Assembly: GCA_963678675.1 (NCBI GenBank)
Contig: OY783194.1
Location: 33,892,278 to 33,956,277, forward strand
Direction: 5' to 3'
DNA from: Xiphydria camelus
Taxonomy: Eukaryota; Arthropoda; Insecta; Hymenoptera; Xiphydriidae
DNA: 64,000 nt
The notes beneath the pieces are model-generated. The model did no database searches, was not told the DNA's origin, and saw nothing but the letters and a program-made list of their open reading frames with translations. Below, piece after piece: positions 37,001 to 51,500 of this stretch; the first letter of the stretch is position 1, and every line of letters begins with the position of its first letter. Made by a program: the position numbers and the translations under genes.

Positions 37001-39576
37001 CTGTCGGAGCTACCGCAAATGTGCTTTCGAAGTCGCGCCACAATACCGTAAGTACGTGCTTAGGTACATCGTACTCCCCTTTCCATCTCAAAGTCTCCGA
37101 AGACTTGCTTTAAATAAAACGACATCGTTTATTTCACGAGGGATAAATCTGTATCAGCCGCGCCCATTACTCGAGCTCCAATTTAATCGTCCCCCGCCCT
37201 TCGCGGTTTTCGGATAATCGCGAAATCAATTCCGGTGCTTTCCCGGTACAACGTCGGACGAAGAAAAACCCAAGCGCTCTCGTTCTCCAATTTTCCTATG
37301 TTTTCCCGTACACTAAAACCGCACTCGCTAAGCGGGCAGTCAGAAACCGCTGGGATACGCGGCTACGTATACGAGGTGAGATGCATGGACGCGAAGGGGT
37401 CGTAACAGCTTGCCTAAATTCCATCTAAATTCAAAACAGGACTAAAATTACCATCAGCAAGCGCGAGAATCTCCCGACAGCGTAGTCCAGCGGTAGCTAC
37501 CAAGGGTCAACACGTGTCTGCTTCAAGTGCTCGCTTTAATCCAACGTGCAGCGTGTTCCTGACTGCTCGCGCAGCAGCCCGCCGGCGACCTATTTGCAGC
37601 GGCGTCTGCTTTGATTTCTGTGATATTTCTCTCAAACAATTTGCTCTTTCGAAATATTTTACGGGGTCGGTAAAGTTATATTACGCGTATTACAAGTAAA
37701 TGAATCCTGGATAAGGCTCGATTAGCCGAGGATGGGTGAATCAGAGAAACCGAGCGTTAATCTCTCTTGTTGTTTGACGTAGCGATTAGGGTAGATAAAT
37801 ATGTGTAATTGGCGGGCCCACGTACGACAGTCTTTGTCATTACAAAGGCTTTAACAGAAGCGCTTGGGTCGCGCGCTCGTCTGTCCTGGGATATCTCGGC
37901 AAATTCTGTCTATTTGTCAGAAGCCACTTCATCTCTCTATCTTGCTCACCCCCCTTCGCGAAATCGATTACCGTTGGGTACCGCCACTCGGTACGAGCAC
38001 GTAAATAACGTTCGTCTTCTAACGAACGCGAGCTTTGAAACCGAAGTGTAATTTATTCGTAACGTATATGTAACGCGTAAGTTATTCCACACGAGGGACG
38101 ACTTAAGCGAGTAATTCGAGGAAATTCTCTTTAGAGCGGAATCGAACGAGACGGGATTTGAATCGAAAGGTACGAAAGGTACTGACAGGCAGAAGAATGA
38201 CGATATACAATTATCTTCAGTATTTTTTCATCCTTTTATTCTCTTACAAGTAATAGATAGTTACGAACTATAGCTTTCCCCTATGACGTAATTGCTAAGA
38301 TCGACTGGTTTTGTTAGCCCTTTGAAAAATTCAAATGCGGAGTTACCACGTAATTCCACGAGTCGACGTTCGAAAATCAAAAACGTCGAACCGTGTGCCA
38401 CGAACTCGTTCTCCCGCTGTTGAAGCGCAGCTCGAAATATTCGCTCGTTGTTAACTAAGATTCGGTCATGCGGTATCTTCGATTAAAAAGATTTAAAACT
38501 CGATTAATAAAATTAAATCAAAAGTCTGTCATCGGCCGGTACTAGAAATACATCGAAGGGGTAGAAAGGGCTAGCTCTTTCGAAATGAAATTAAATCGAT
38601 GATTCTTCGTTAAATTTACAGCTAATCGCCGACGTGACAACCAAAAAGATCGTTCGTGTAAATCACGTTATTCTCTAAAATTAATACTTGTGGTGAAAGA
38701 TCGACCTGAACGACAATCAAAGATCGCGCTTGACTCGTTCCTCGCGATTATCGATCACCGAAAGTCGCTGAAGAGAAATGGTTGCATCGACACGATTCAT
38801 CTTTTAAATCTCAAAACTATTTATAGTACAAAGACATACTTTCCGTTCATTCCGATATTCTGATGATTCCGTTACATATACTATGGTATATCACATTTGA
38901 ACGACAGAATATGGCTGATACCGTTTTTCGACTAAAAGTCTCTCTTTCTCTAGAAACGCAAGTGTGATTCACAAAATGATTATTTCATTCAAGAAAGTAA
39001 GACCCACTAGATAAACCCAATAAAAGCATGTCTGCCCTCAAATTTTTGACGTCGAGCAATTATCTTTTAAAGGACGTAATTGCATCATGCAGCTCTCTCC
39101 ACAGATTCATCGTCGCTGCATTGCTAATCGTTATAGCTTCGGTTAACTGTACACGATCATGCAACCATTACGAAACCGCGCACCGATCGATGCGTACGCA
39201 GTCTTCCCTCAAATAAAAATATTACAAAAATCAAACGGTTCCACAAGGGTCTTTCGCGAATCTCAAGAAGCGCCCAGTTTTCTCCCCGTCTTTTCGACAG
39301 TTCTATTTCAAAGACGATTCTAACTCTTTATATCGGAAATGATTACTTTTGGGTATTCGCGATGCTATTTTCAAAACACCCATCTCACGAGTGTTTCTCA
39401 TTACGCTGCTTTCCGCGGGCGTTTCGCCACATTTCCCAACGGCGCTGGTGAGAAAATTGTTAATATTTCGTTACTTACTGCCTATCTTGGTACGATAATT
39501 CGATAAAATTGCAGTGATCGCGGAAATTAACGATGGATCATTTGCGACAGTTATAAAAATAATGACCTACGAACCT

Positions 39577-42500
39577 TCAATTGTCATCGGCATCGTCATC
39601 ATCGTCGGAAATGTATTTCTTTGTAACTCTTTTTCTGCGGGCTCCCGCTCTGCTTTCACCTTTCTTACCCTTCAGCTTGATCTTCATCCTTACGCTGGAC
39701 GAGTCCCCGTCGGATCCGTCTTCGGCGTCGCCTGAAAGGACATCCAACGTTTCTACTGTACAATTTCAATGAAGATCGATCGATGAGAATTCTGTGTTAT
39801 CCTTTAGACGTGAGAGAACGAATGCATACCTTTATCGTCTCCATCGGAATTGTTGCCTTCGGCTTCGAGACGTTGTCTGGCATTTGTAAAAACTGATTGC
39901 AACACGATGGAATCTTCGTGTATCAAAGAGGCTTCCTCGTTATAGATTTGCGCGTTTTTACACAGTTGCATGAAGTCTCTCTCGAGCTCGTCAAAGTCAA
40001 TGTACTGTAAGAGTTTATGAATGATGTTAACTTATTAGATTATGTTTAACAATTCACATAGTGACGATGACGACTCTAGAAAACTCAGAGGAAACTTACT
40101 TTGCCTTCCTCGATTTTTTGCAGCAATTTATTGATGGTCAGTGGCTTCTTGATAATCTCGTAGTAATCGGGCAGCTCCCGCCTGGATGGCAATTTCATGA
40201 AGGGTTCGCTGAGTAATCTTCCGTCGGTGCTATCAGTGTAATTAACCACCACCATGATTAATTTCTTCATAGCTCGCTTCATCTTGGGATCCACCGACCC
40301 AGTGCCACCTCGTCGCTTCTTCGGAATTGGCTCCTCGTCTTCCTCTCCCTTCTTCTTTCGTTTACGCGTTTTCTTCTTCTTTTTATCGTCCTCCTCCTCC
40401 TCGTCGTACTCCGCGCCGTCGTCGTCAATGGCTTTGAGCCATTCCTTCTCGGTCAAACTATCAGTATAATCTACCTCTTTGCGCTGACGCGATCCTCTTC
40501 CCAAGAACCGCTCCTCGTCCTCTTCGTAGGTCCACCTTTCTACCTCATCGTCATCCTTGACTAGCCAATCGGGCAGCTCTGCCTCCTCCAGTAATCGAGA
40601 CTTTCTATTGGGTCCCAATTTAGCTTCTTCTCTTCGTCGCTCCAAATCTAATTTTTGGAATGTCTCGAATTCACCTTCGGTCCTGGCTATCATTTGGTTC
40701 ACGGTTTCGTCATCCGGTACCTCATTCTCCTCTTCATCGTCCGCGTCATCTTGATGCAAGATGCTTTGGAGGAACTGTTGACGCTCGGATCCGGTAGATT
40801 TCTGATCGAACATTCCAGCTTGAATGACTTTCTCGTCCATGTTCAGCTTGTACCTGGCCGCGGCTAATATTCTCTCCTCGACAGAATTTACAGTCATTAA
40901 CCGCAAGACGCGAACTTCGTTCTTTTGCCCGATTCGATGAGCTCTGTCTTGCGCTTGCAAGTCCTGGTGAGGATTCCAATCGGAATCAAAGATGATGACA
41001 GTATCTGCAGCTTGAAGATTCAAACCAAGACCACCGGCCCTCGTTGACAGAAGGAAAAGGAAGTACTCCGATCCGGGATCGTTGAACTTCTTCAGCAAAT
41101 CGCCTCGGTCCTCCGCCTTGGTTGTACCGTCTAAACGAAGATACATGAAGCCTCGCCAGCCCAAATAATCTTCCATGATGGTCATCAATTGGGTCATTTG
41201 ACAGAAGAGCAACACCCTGTGGTTCGTCGCTTTCAATTTTGGCAGAATGCGATCGAGCAACTCAAATTTACCGGACGCCCGAAACAGGTCAGGTCCAGTG
41301 ACGACTCCAGAACCCGGCATGCCTATGTGCTCGCAATACTTCTCTTCGATAGCTTGGAACATGAAAGGATGATTGCAAAGCTTCCTCAGCTGCACGATAG
41401 TGTTCATCAAAGCCTTGGCTCCACCTTTGCCTTGTTTTCCCTTTTCCGAGCCGTCGGTGAGAAGCACTCCTTTACTTTGCATGTGCTTGTAAAGAACTTT
41501 TTGCAGGCCAGACATATCGCATTTGATGATGTACTCGACCTTGTCAGGCAGTTGCGACTCCACTTCTTTCTTCAAACGTCTCAGCAAAAATGGACGCAGT
41601 ACTTTGTGCAGGCGACGAATGATCAAAATCGTTTCTTCCTCGTTCAGTTCGACCTTTTCGCCCGTAGTAGCAAAGGGGGCGTTGAACCATTGCTCGAACG
41701 TACTGCACGACTTGAAGATGGAAGGCAGCAAGAAGTTTAGCAGCGCCCACAACTCGGGCAACTTGTTCTGCAGCGGAGTACCGGTAAGTAGAAGACGGTG
41801 GGGTGCTAAGTAGTGAGTGTTTAACACCTGAGTGAGCTTGCAATGATGATTCTTCATTCTGTGTCCTTCGTCAATGATCATGTACTTCCACTGCAACTTG
41901 GCCAGGACACCTTTATCTTTGATGACGTATTCGTAAGTAGTCAAGAGTACGTTAAATTTCGTGGCACGCATCTGAGATTGAATGGCTCTTCGTCCAGCGG
42001 GTGAACCCTTATAGGATACGACTACGACGCTGGAAGCCCACTTCTCGAACTCCAACACCCAATTTGATAAGGTGGACAGAGGAACGATGATGAGGAACGG
42101 ACCATTCACTTTTTTCTTCTCCATCAGATACGTGACAAGGGCGATGGTTTGTATAGTCTTACCGAGACCCATTTCATCCGCTAAGATGCCATTGAGATTG
42201 TTGTTGAATAGAGAAACTAACCATTCCAAGCCCTTGATTTGGTACTCCTTTAGCTGGCCGTTAACCATGATGGAAGCCTGTTCCGTAACGACTTCGTGCA
42301 CAGTGTGCGCGATACTGTAATAAGTCTGCTCCTCAGTCTTATACTCGTCGTCCTCGACTTTCGCTTTGTGTATGGTCTTCTTGACCTTTTCATCTTCGCA
42401 ATCGCCCATCGCCTTCTCCTTGCGATCCGATCGATCCTCGCTGTCATCGTCGTCGCTATCGTCTTCCTCGCTGTCCGAGTCGATCGGCTCCCAGCCGGGA

Positions 42501-45500
42501 TGAGCTTCCAAAAAGGCTGACAGTTGGCTCATCAGCGGGGCTTCTTCGCCAGTTAACGTGCGGCCAGTAGAAGTCTCGATCACACCGACTCGGCTGTCAT
42601 CATTGGAGCCGCCGTCTTCACCTCCTTCGCTATCCAGAAGCTTCTTCTTCTTCCTTTTCTTCTTACGCTTCTGCTCTTCCACCTGTTTTCGCTTCTGTTC
42701 AATCTTATGCTGCTTAACCATCTCTGTGAGATTGCTGATGTACTCATCGGTTTGCGACAACAAGAAAGCCAATCGCTTGTCTTTCTTCTGATCGATGAGC
42801 TTCCTGTAACCCTCTTCGTCTTCGGCCATGAGTCGTCGCATGCGCTCTTTCTCGATTCGTTCTTGTTCTTTCTTCTGCTCCCTTTCGGCGTTCGCATGGT
42901 AATTGAGGACAGCTTTGTTGAGACGCGCCAGCTTAGCGACATTGTTGCGATGAAACTCCTTGAAATCTTTGCCGTGTTGAAGCACCGAACTGAGGAATTC
43001 TTGATGCTTCTGCCTGCGCTTACGCTCCGCTTCCAGCTTTTGCTGCTTCTCCAACTTCTCCGTGGCTCTGGCTTCGCGTAAGCCTTGCCTCTTGGTGCGC
43101 TTGTAGGCCTTGACATTGACAGCCGTTTCCAAAGTGGTATCCTTACGCGTACAAGCAATGATCTCTGACCTGAGCTGACGTTGAAAGTTCAAGACACGCA
43201 GCATTCGCAACTCAATTTGTGCTTGAATACGAAGATCTTCTGGCATATTGGTCGGCAAATTACTGAGTTGCTCCATCCTCAGAGCGATGCGCGCTGCGAC
43301 TCTATTCTCGCGCTCTTGCAGTATCACTAAAGGATCCAATCCAGCTGGTTTTGCCACGCTCGTGACTCTGTTGGTCTTAGTTCCTGGTTGAGGCGGTTGC
43401 TGCTGTTGCGGAGTTTGCGAACCAGGCCTCGGTGTGCCTGCCTGTCCCATTACATTTGGACCAGGTAATTGCTGTCCAGTCGGAGTTACAGGGCCCTGAG
43501 CCGGATCCATACCGGGACGTTGCTGTCCCATACCTGGGGGAGGAGGAGCTCCACCTGTTTATACCCGCTTTGAATCAGGATTTGTCGCGGGATCTTTCTA
43601 CTCTACTTTTGCGTTAACACTACGTTATTGCCATTTGTATTTACAGATCAATACACGGGCGACACTATTTGTTGTCTCTAGACACAGTCAAAGATTCTAC
43701 AATAAAATGCGAGCAAAGATTGAATAGGCAAAGAATGAATAGGCAAAGCACTGCAAACAAAATAGGGATAAAGTTTTCTTTTGTAAAAAAAATAGAAGAA
43801 AGCTAAACGATAAAGGAGAAATCAAGTTTTACGATACGTGATAACACTGGAGACATTGTAAAAATAAACTGTATTTCTCAGATACGGTTTATACAACGAT
43901 GACATATTTAATATTGCGTAACCGAAAAAAAAAAGTGAAATTGGAGAGCGAAACGGGACAAAGCAAAAGATAGAGTAGTCACCCAGAATATCTGAACGCA
44001 AGTACGCATGCACAAACGTGAAAAGACAAAATTAACAGACGGAAAAAGACAACTTACTGAACCTACCTTGAACAGCGAGTGCCAGCTGTTGCGACAAAGG
44101 TTGGTTTCGCGCCAATAATCGGTACGCCATTATCTGCACACTATAAAGATAATCAGGTATTATTCGCATATCATTTAAATAGTTTGATTTATTATTCTGA
44201 AAACTCATCACATATGCAGTCATATGGCATAAATATGAAGTCTACTGAATGTTGTAAAAAAAAATTGAACGAAATACATGCGACGTTCAGCAGAAAATGG
44301 AGCATACCGTAGTTGCTGTAGCTGCTGAGAGCTGAATGTCTGTTTCTCCCCCATGTTGCTGCCCTGGCGAGCCCTCAATGCGAGCAGTTGCGAATACCGC
44401 GGATCTTCTTGCAAGCCCTTCTCCTCCATGGAGTCGATAGCCTTCTGAAGCGCGTTCAAGTTCTCTTGTCCCGGACCGGGTGGGCCGGTGGATCCACCGG
44501 GACCTGTTTGACTCATCTGGTTGACCGGCCCGCCAGGTCCCATTGGTCCTGGTCCTCCAGGACCCATCTGCCCTTGATTTTGCGCTCCTGGTCCCATCTG
44601 TCCGGGTGTATTTTGTCCCGTGGGTCCACCTCCTCCTCCTGCTCCACCGCCCCCTCCTCCTCCTCCACCTCCTCCTCCTCCCATCTGACTACCTGGACCC
44701 ATTTGCCCGGTCGGCCCTCCAGGCCCCATCTGTAGAGATTGTCCAGGAGCCGGTCCAATTTGTCCGGTAGGACCGCCAGGGCCCATTTGACCACCCGGTC
44801 CGGCGATGCCCATCTGACCCGGCGGACCGCCCATTCCCATCTGCGCTGGACCATTCGGCCCCATTTGTCCTCCCGGACCACCACCCGGACCACCACCTGG
44901 TCCCATTTGCCCGCCAGGCCCGCTCGATCCTATCTGACCTCCCGGTCCACTAGGCCCCATCGGACCTCCCGGACCACTCGGGCCCATCTGTCCTCCCGGG
45001 CCGCCCGATCCCATTTGATTTACCGGTCCACCGGGACCCATCGGTCCGCCTGGACCGCTCGGACCCATCTGGCCACCTGGACCGCTCGTCACCATTTGAT
45101 TTCCGGCAACGTTTGGGCCCATTTGTCCACCGGGACCACTTCCCGGCCCACCAGGGCCCATTTGGCCGCCCGGCCCACTCATTCCCATCTGACCGGTCGG
45201 ACCGCCTAAACTCATCTGCGCTGGACCCGACGGACCCATTTGGCCTCCAGGACCGATGGGAACCATTTGATTCGCGTTACCAGGACCCATCTGGCCAGGC
45301 CCGCCCGGGCCCATTTGATTTGGGCCACCCGGGCCCATATGCCCAGCTGGACCACTAGCGTTCATGTGTCCCGGTCCGCTCATGTGACCAGGTCCGCCTT
45401 GTACCTGTCCCATGTGCGGCACTTGTCCTTGCGGTCCACCCGGTTGCCCCATGTGATTGCCTGGACCCATTTGTCCCGCTCCGCCTGGACCCATCTGTCC

Positions 45501-48500
45501 TGGACCTCCCTGAACTATGTGCGGTCCACTTTGTGGCCCGTTAGGACCCATTGGAACACCGGGTCCTTGCTGAGATCCTGGCCCTGGGCCTCCCGGTCCA
45601 CCGCCTTGACCCTGGAACAGAGAAAAGGATTTTGTAAACGATTTGAAAAAATCTGTTTTTAATTACGAGTCTGAAGAACGCCGGTGCTGAAAAATCAATT
45701 GATTTACAGCAATTCACGTCTAGTTGTCGTGAGAGTCGTAGTAGAACGTTTGCTCTTATCAGAAATGCTCTATTCATTTACGACTGCACGAGGATTTTTT
45801 GTGTATGAATATGTATAAGTTTTCTCAACGACAATGCTCAAGAGTTTTCTCGAGGTATCCAGCAAGATCTGAATATGTAGTTTCTCTAATTTATTTGTTA
45901 TTTCCTGTAAGAATATCGACGCACGCTATTGACATGACTTAATTTGTAACATATCTACAATCCCAGCTGCATATTTCCGTGTAAGCCATTAACATTTTGC
46001 TGTCAATGACGATGACTCGCTGCCTACCACAGGTAGTAACACTTCTCTGTATTCTATCTCTTTATGGAAAATCTTTTTAGCGATAAGTGTGCGTGGAAAA
46101 GAAAAATTCCACGAATTCTAGGGCAGTTCGGTGGCTGTTGGCGGTGTCAGACCCGAAAGCGAAGAAATCTTCCGCTGCTTCTCGCAGCTCGACTTTATCC
46201 GGTCAATTGTTTGATTGGTTTGTGTAACGAGTTAGCTTTGAAACCTGAGACGAGTGGAAAAATCGTTCGCGTCGATTTGAGGAGCAACTTTTCAAAGTGC
46301 ACTTTGTCCATTCGCAATTTGTCCTATAATCGCTAATAGTTTAGCGATTATAGGACAAACTGCGAATGGACAAAATGCACTTTAAAAAGTTGCTCCTCAT
46401 TTATCCTCCGACGAGTGAAAAGATGATAAAGCTAAACATTGTTTGAAAAATTACCTTTTATCAAGCCTGACTTTGTGAAAATAAGTGCAATGATATAGAG
46501 ATTGGTATAGGTTTTATATGATTGATAAATAGTTGCATTTCGTATAAAGAAAGCGTAAATTTGTTAGGGTGATAGAGACGACAGTTTAGGATACAAATTC
46601 TTAGGATAGAGACTGATTATTTGCCACCATTTATTTCTGTCGCTCTAATCAGTTGAATCAACAAAATTGGGAATGGTCAACCGCGTATATACTTTATGCG
46701 TCAATCGATTTCGCTCCGTAACTGTACTCTGTTTACACTCGAGAGACGTCTGAGAATGTTATCGAGGGGCGAAGGAAAAGTGTGCAAAGGAAAGACAGAG
46801 TCCGGTTAGAATTGCTATGTTTATAGACATTTTCCAAGATTTCTTGAAAGGATAAATGAATGCACGATAATAATAATTTTACCCTACGATGAAAATTTTG
46901 GATTCATTACTAAATAATAATACTTCCTATTTCGTTATTTTTTGAATCCTATATGGATAAACCCTGGAGTTTGATATAATAATTTTATTCTTCAAATACG
47001 CGATGGTTTGGAAGTATTGGAAATACGCTGATGGTGTTTAGACATCGCATAATTATAAAGTCCTGATGACAGACCATAAAAGACAATAAATTACGCTGCA
47101 GTAAATTACGCTTCTTTTCTCTCGCAAATACTTATGAGTGAGCACGGCAGAGAGTTATTAACACCTCGATATACGAGCTGATAACACAATGCGCGTGTTT
47201 CCACCTGAAAAAGGCCATGATATTGGAAACAACGAAGACCGCTAATTTTTTGTTACATCACAGTTTAAAAAATGCCGTAGCATAAATCCACAATAAAATC
47301 AATGCGTCGTTCGTAAGACTATAATACAACTGAGGTGAATTTACGTTATTTTTTAAAGGACTTATCGGCTTTCGATACAAACTAAGGTGACGGTCGACGA
47401 GCTGTCTCGCGACACAATAAATAGATTATCGAATGCCAATAGGTATACAATAATAGTAATATAATACTTCAAAATTCGAACCCTCTGGAAAATGTATAAT
47501 TATGGCAAAACGAAATATCGAGGAGAGAGGAAAGGTGGAAGGTACGACGGCTAGACATGGAGGAAAGCGGTGGAGTAATCGCTGCTTAGGTACATCTAAT
47601 AGAATGTTGCAATTCAGGGTTACACCGCGTGCTTTATACCGGTACTGTGCGGGTCATGCTCCAAGCGCGTGACACTTGGCAGCTTGAAGCGTGCGCGAAG
47701 CATGAGTCGGTAGTCTTGTCCCATAAGCAAACAAATAATGAAAATAGGAAACCGACTCATACGCGACATACGACGACCACGTGCTTCGATGTCACCGCAC
47801 CTGAAGTCGACGCAATGCATTCGCGAATTTTCCGCAATTACCGCATGTCTCGTAAATTCATTCCTCCGCTAGTCGTGTAATCGTGTTTCTCCAAATGGAC
47901 AAGAAAAAAAAACGGCGGACTCGTGACACTTTCCTCAGCGACAAGATCGTGGAGAATGATTGTTCAACCGACCTTCGATTTCTACGGAAACCCGTGAGGA
48001 ATACACTGGGCAATGCTACTAATCGCTCGGGCAATATTTATCCGTTATACGAGAAGCGAGGTGGAAAAACAGTAGGATAGGTACGTCGAACCTGGGAAAA
48101 ATTAGAATATTTCTAAGGATTTTAGAGTTTATCCGAGTAACCAATTTTGAAGGGGAAAGAAAGTAACGAGGCGCGCGCAATAACAAAAAGATCCTGTTTC
48201 GTGTACTGTGTATCGCACGCAGTGCCCTCGTGATTTTCGATGGGTTAGCCAGAAAATACGATTGCAAAATGTCCATAGACCGAAGGAGATACGCACTGAG
48301 TGGGCAATTTGATACCGACCACTTTGGCCGTGGAAAAGAACGTGGTACATACTGTTCAATCCATATTAAGCCGAATAAATGTACGCGATAAGGGTGGGGG
48401 TTGACGTTGGTACCATAAATACCAAGCTTCCGCGAACCGGTCGTTACTCGAACTCAACTAACCCAACGGTGCATCAGTCGGTTCCACTCAGAATTAGAAA

Positions 48501-51500
48501 GGTTTCAAGTCGAGTAGATCCTTTCGACATTCGTTGTTCCACTCATTGCAAATTAGTTCATTCACTACTATATATTCGTCAATCAACATGGCCACTCAGA
48601 CGGAACTTGATTCTTGGTACACCTTTGTCATGGCGTTGACCATCGACTCGGCCAAGGTAAGAGATTTCATTATCGACATTGATTTTCTTTCATACGCGCG
48701 CGCGTTACTTCGATAGTTTCATACTTTCTTCTTCCCTCTACACTTTCTTTCCATTGAATAACATCGAGAATACAATCTGTTGCAATTAATTGGGCCATTT
48801 TATATCTATTTCTTTATTTTTTTTTAAATTTTTGGTAATCATAAAAATGCTAAGGACAGATAATTGGTTTCATTTTGCTATTCAACATAGTTAAGATTGC
48901 ATATATTATCTTGAAAATATTGAGACGAAATTGAATTTTCAAGGGCAAGTTCCTTTTAATCGGTTACTTGAGAAGCACTCGATTCGTCAATAAACGAATA
49001 TGGCACATCACTTTGTGTACAAATAAAATTTCATCAACGAACCATCTATAACTGTAGGGTCTACCGTTTTTTTTCGCGATTCACGTTTTTATCGTGATCA
49101 AGGCGTTTAATTCGATTATTTTCGAACACCTAGATAATCCGAGACGCGATTCAGGGTGGAAAGACCATCGAAACCAAGGCCGGAGACTGGGATCTCGTGA
49201 CCCAGTACGATAGAAAAGTGGAGGAGATCCTGATCGCCGGTTTGACGAAGGAGTACCCCGAGCACAAGTACGTTTCACCATATTTATACTATCATTAGAA
49301 CATGCGACAGGTTCAACCAAAAATAATACGCTTCTATTTCTATTTTCAAAGGTTCATCGGTGAGGAAACCGTATCTTCCAGTAACATCCTACCCGAACTG
49401 ACCGACGCACCCACTTGGATCATCGATCCGATCGACGGAACCACCAACTTCGTTCACTCTTTCCCCCACACGTGCATTTCGATCGCGCTGTGCGTCAACA
49501 AACAACTGGAAATAGGCATCGTTTACAACCCGGTGCTCGAGCAACTCTTCACGGCCAGAAGGGGACAGGGTGCCTACTTGAACGGGAAACTCATAAAGAG
49601 CTCGAATGTCGAAGGTTCGTAATATTGGCAATGCGTTTCCATCGAAGCCGCGATATTGGATACAAAAAGCAAATCGAAAAATTTTTCATTACAGAATTAT
49701 CAAATTCCCTGATCTGCATCGAGGCTTCGTATGCAACTATCGAAGAAATACGGGACATCATTCTCGGTAGGCTGGAAGCATTCGTCTCGATCGCTCACGG
49801 AATAAGGACCCTCGGTTCCGCGGCCTTGACCCTCTGTCACGTAGCCATGGGTGCCGCGGAAGCTTATCACACCGACAACTTGAAGCCTTGGGACGTAGCC
49901 GCGGGTGTTCTTATTATCAGAGAAGCCGGCGGCGTTGTCGTCGACACAAACGGTAAGACATTCAGAGGCGACGATATATTTTCTGTCGCAACGAAGTATT
50001 ATAGCTCCATTCGCTTCTAAAACAATCGACAACCTAACTTATGAAATTGTATACGTTTCTTTATTCGCATCAGGAGGAGAATTCGACTTGATGAGTCCTA
50101 AAGTGCTGGCCGTTGGGAACCACAAGTTAGCCGAAAAATTAGTCACGTTAATCAAACAGGCGGACGTGAAAACGGAACAAAAGAAGCTGATGGGACACTA
50201 AAGGAGTTATTGAGTATCTAGAGAGATGCGAAAGGGAGAGGATGATAGCTATCTGTAAGCGAACTTGTCACTTTCACTATTGATCGCACTACAACAAGTT
50301 CCTAAAGCAATATACGCGGTCATTGAAAGTGTTTTGCCCTCCATTACATTGCTGCACTACATTAATTATAGATATTTTACGCAACGAAGCAATTACGCGT
50401 TTCACGTGCACTTCCGTTACATTACTCGATCGTTAGCGGAGCGATTCTCCATTGATCGTACGTTTTATTTAAATTGTCTAGATTGTAAGTATACGCCCAC
50501 GCAGTAAAACGTCGATTAACATTTCGTGTTCATTCTTAGTATCGATTGACGATCATTCGTCTTTCACGATTTTAATTTGTGACAACCCAAAGAAAGACGC
50601 GTTGTACGAATGTACGGAAAAACGCGGTTTACCAATTAATAGCTCTTTTTAGATGTACATCGACGAGAGAAGTACATAGCTATCGCATATAATTTAAGAT
50701 GTTTCAATCGTAGCATTAAGTGTGATCTCTTTATACCTGTTAATTATGCCTTTCTTACGAATTGATAATAAAAATTATGCGCTTTTCTTTAAAATTTCTT
50801 TTCGCGTTCCTACACATTGGTGCAGTTTCCTACACACGGGGGCAGTTTCCTACGTCAAAGAGCCACAGGAAGAGTAAGAGCTGTAATTCTAGTCCCCCTT
50901 CCCCAAAGCAGTGACATGTGTATAAATATGCATCGTAATGCTGTTGATAATGAAAATGACTAATCATCAGTCAGTCTAGTGTGACTTTGGGTTAAATGAG
51001 ACTCGCACGATCGTCGCTTTCTGAACACAGAAATAATAAAAATTGAACTTAACGACGTGCGTAATTCCGAGGTGATCGTAGCACTTTATCAATCACGATT
51101 GCTCCTAGACAACGAACTGACGTCTCCGCGATAGAAGGCATTATTCCCGTTGTATAGTTTAGAGGAAACCTTTGGAAAATGACGAGCGCTGACAATATCA
51201 CGAGATACTTCGAGTTTGCGAAGAGCGTTACCTTGGAAGCTGGCAAAGTAAGAGCTATGTATTGTGATTTAAATTTCAATAATTTCTCCATTCGTTCTGG
51301 GAATTTTCGGTACGTTCTAATTCCTTGTTGTGCAACAGTAACGGAGAGACATTACTTGCATTTTTTCTGAGGTAATGATTATGTAACAATATAAACCAAT
51401 GATGTGTTTTTTTTATTAACGCAACGGGTAGAACGTAGATAAGTATTTCGACTGTTGGTATTAAGGAATTAGAAAGTACATCGCTCGGTATAAGATATCA

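Larger units (their letters stand above)
14167..39576. other. 25-kb region without confident genes
   Basis: No multi-exon gene or conserved domain is recognisable on either strand. GC-rich, CpG-rich blocks alternate with AT-rich blocks, and the long open frames in the GC-rich parts look like composition artefacts. The supportable contents are palindromic MITE-like elements (16.2, 30.4 and 33.1 kb), a piggyBac-like MITE (25.9 kb), repeat families R1 and R2, a minisatellite-like block (20.8-21.0 kb), microsatellites and one small ORF candidate (25184-25438). Long introns of genes outside the window or non-coding RNAs cannot be excluded. Confidence 0.5.

Noticed and set aside
44739..45209. Plus-strand frame rich in HL, TR and SR repeats
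   Set aside because: Complement of the brahma exon 2 repeat; low-complexity shadow.
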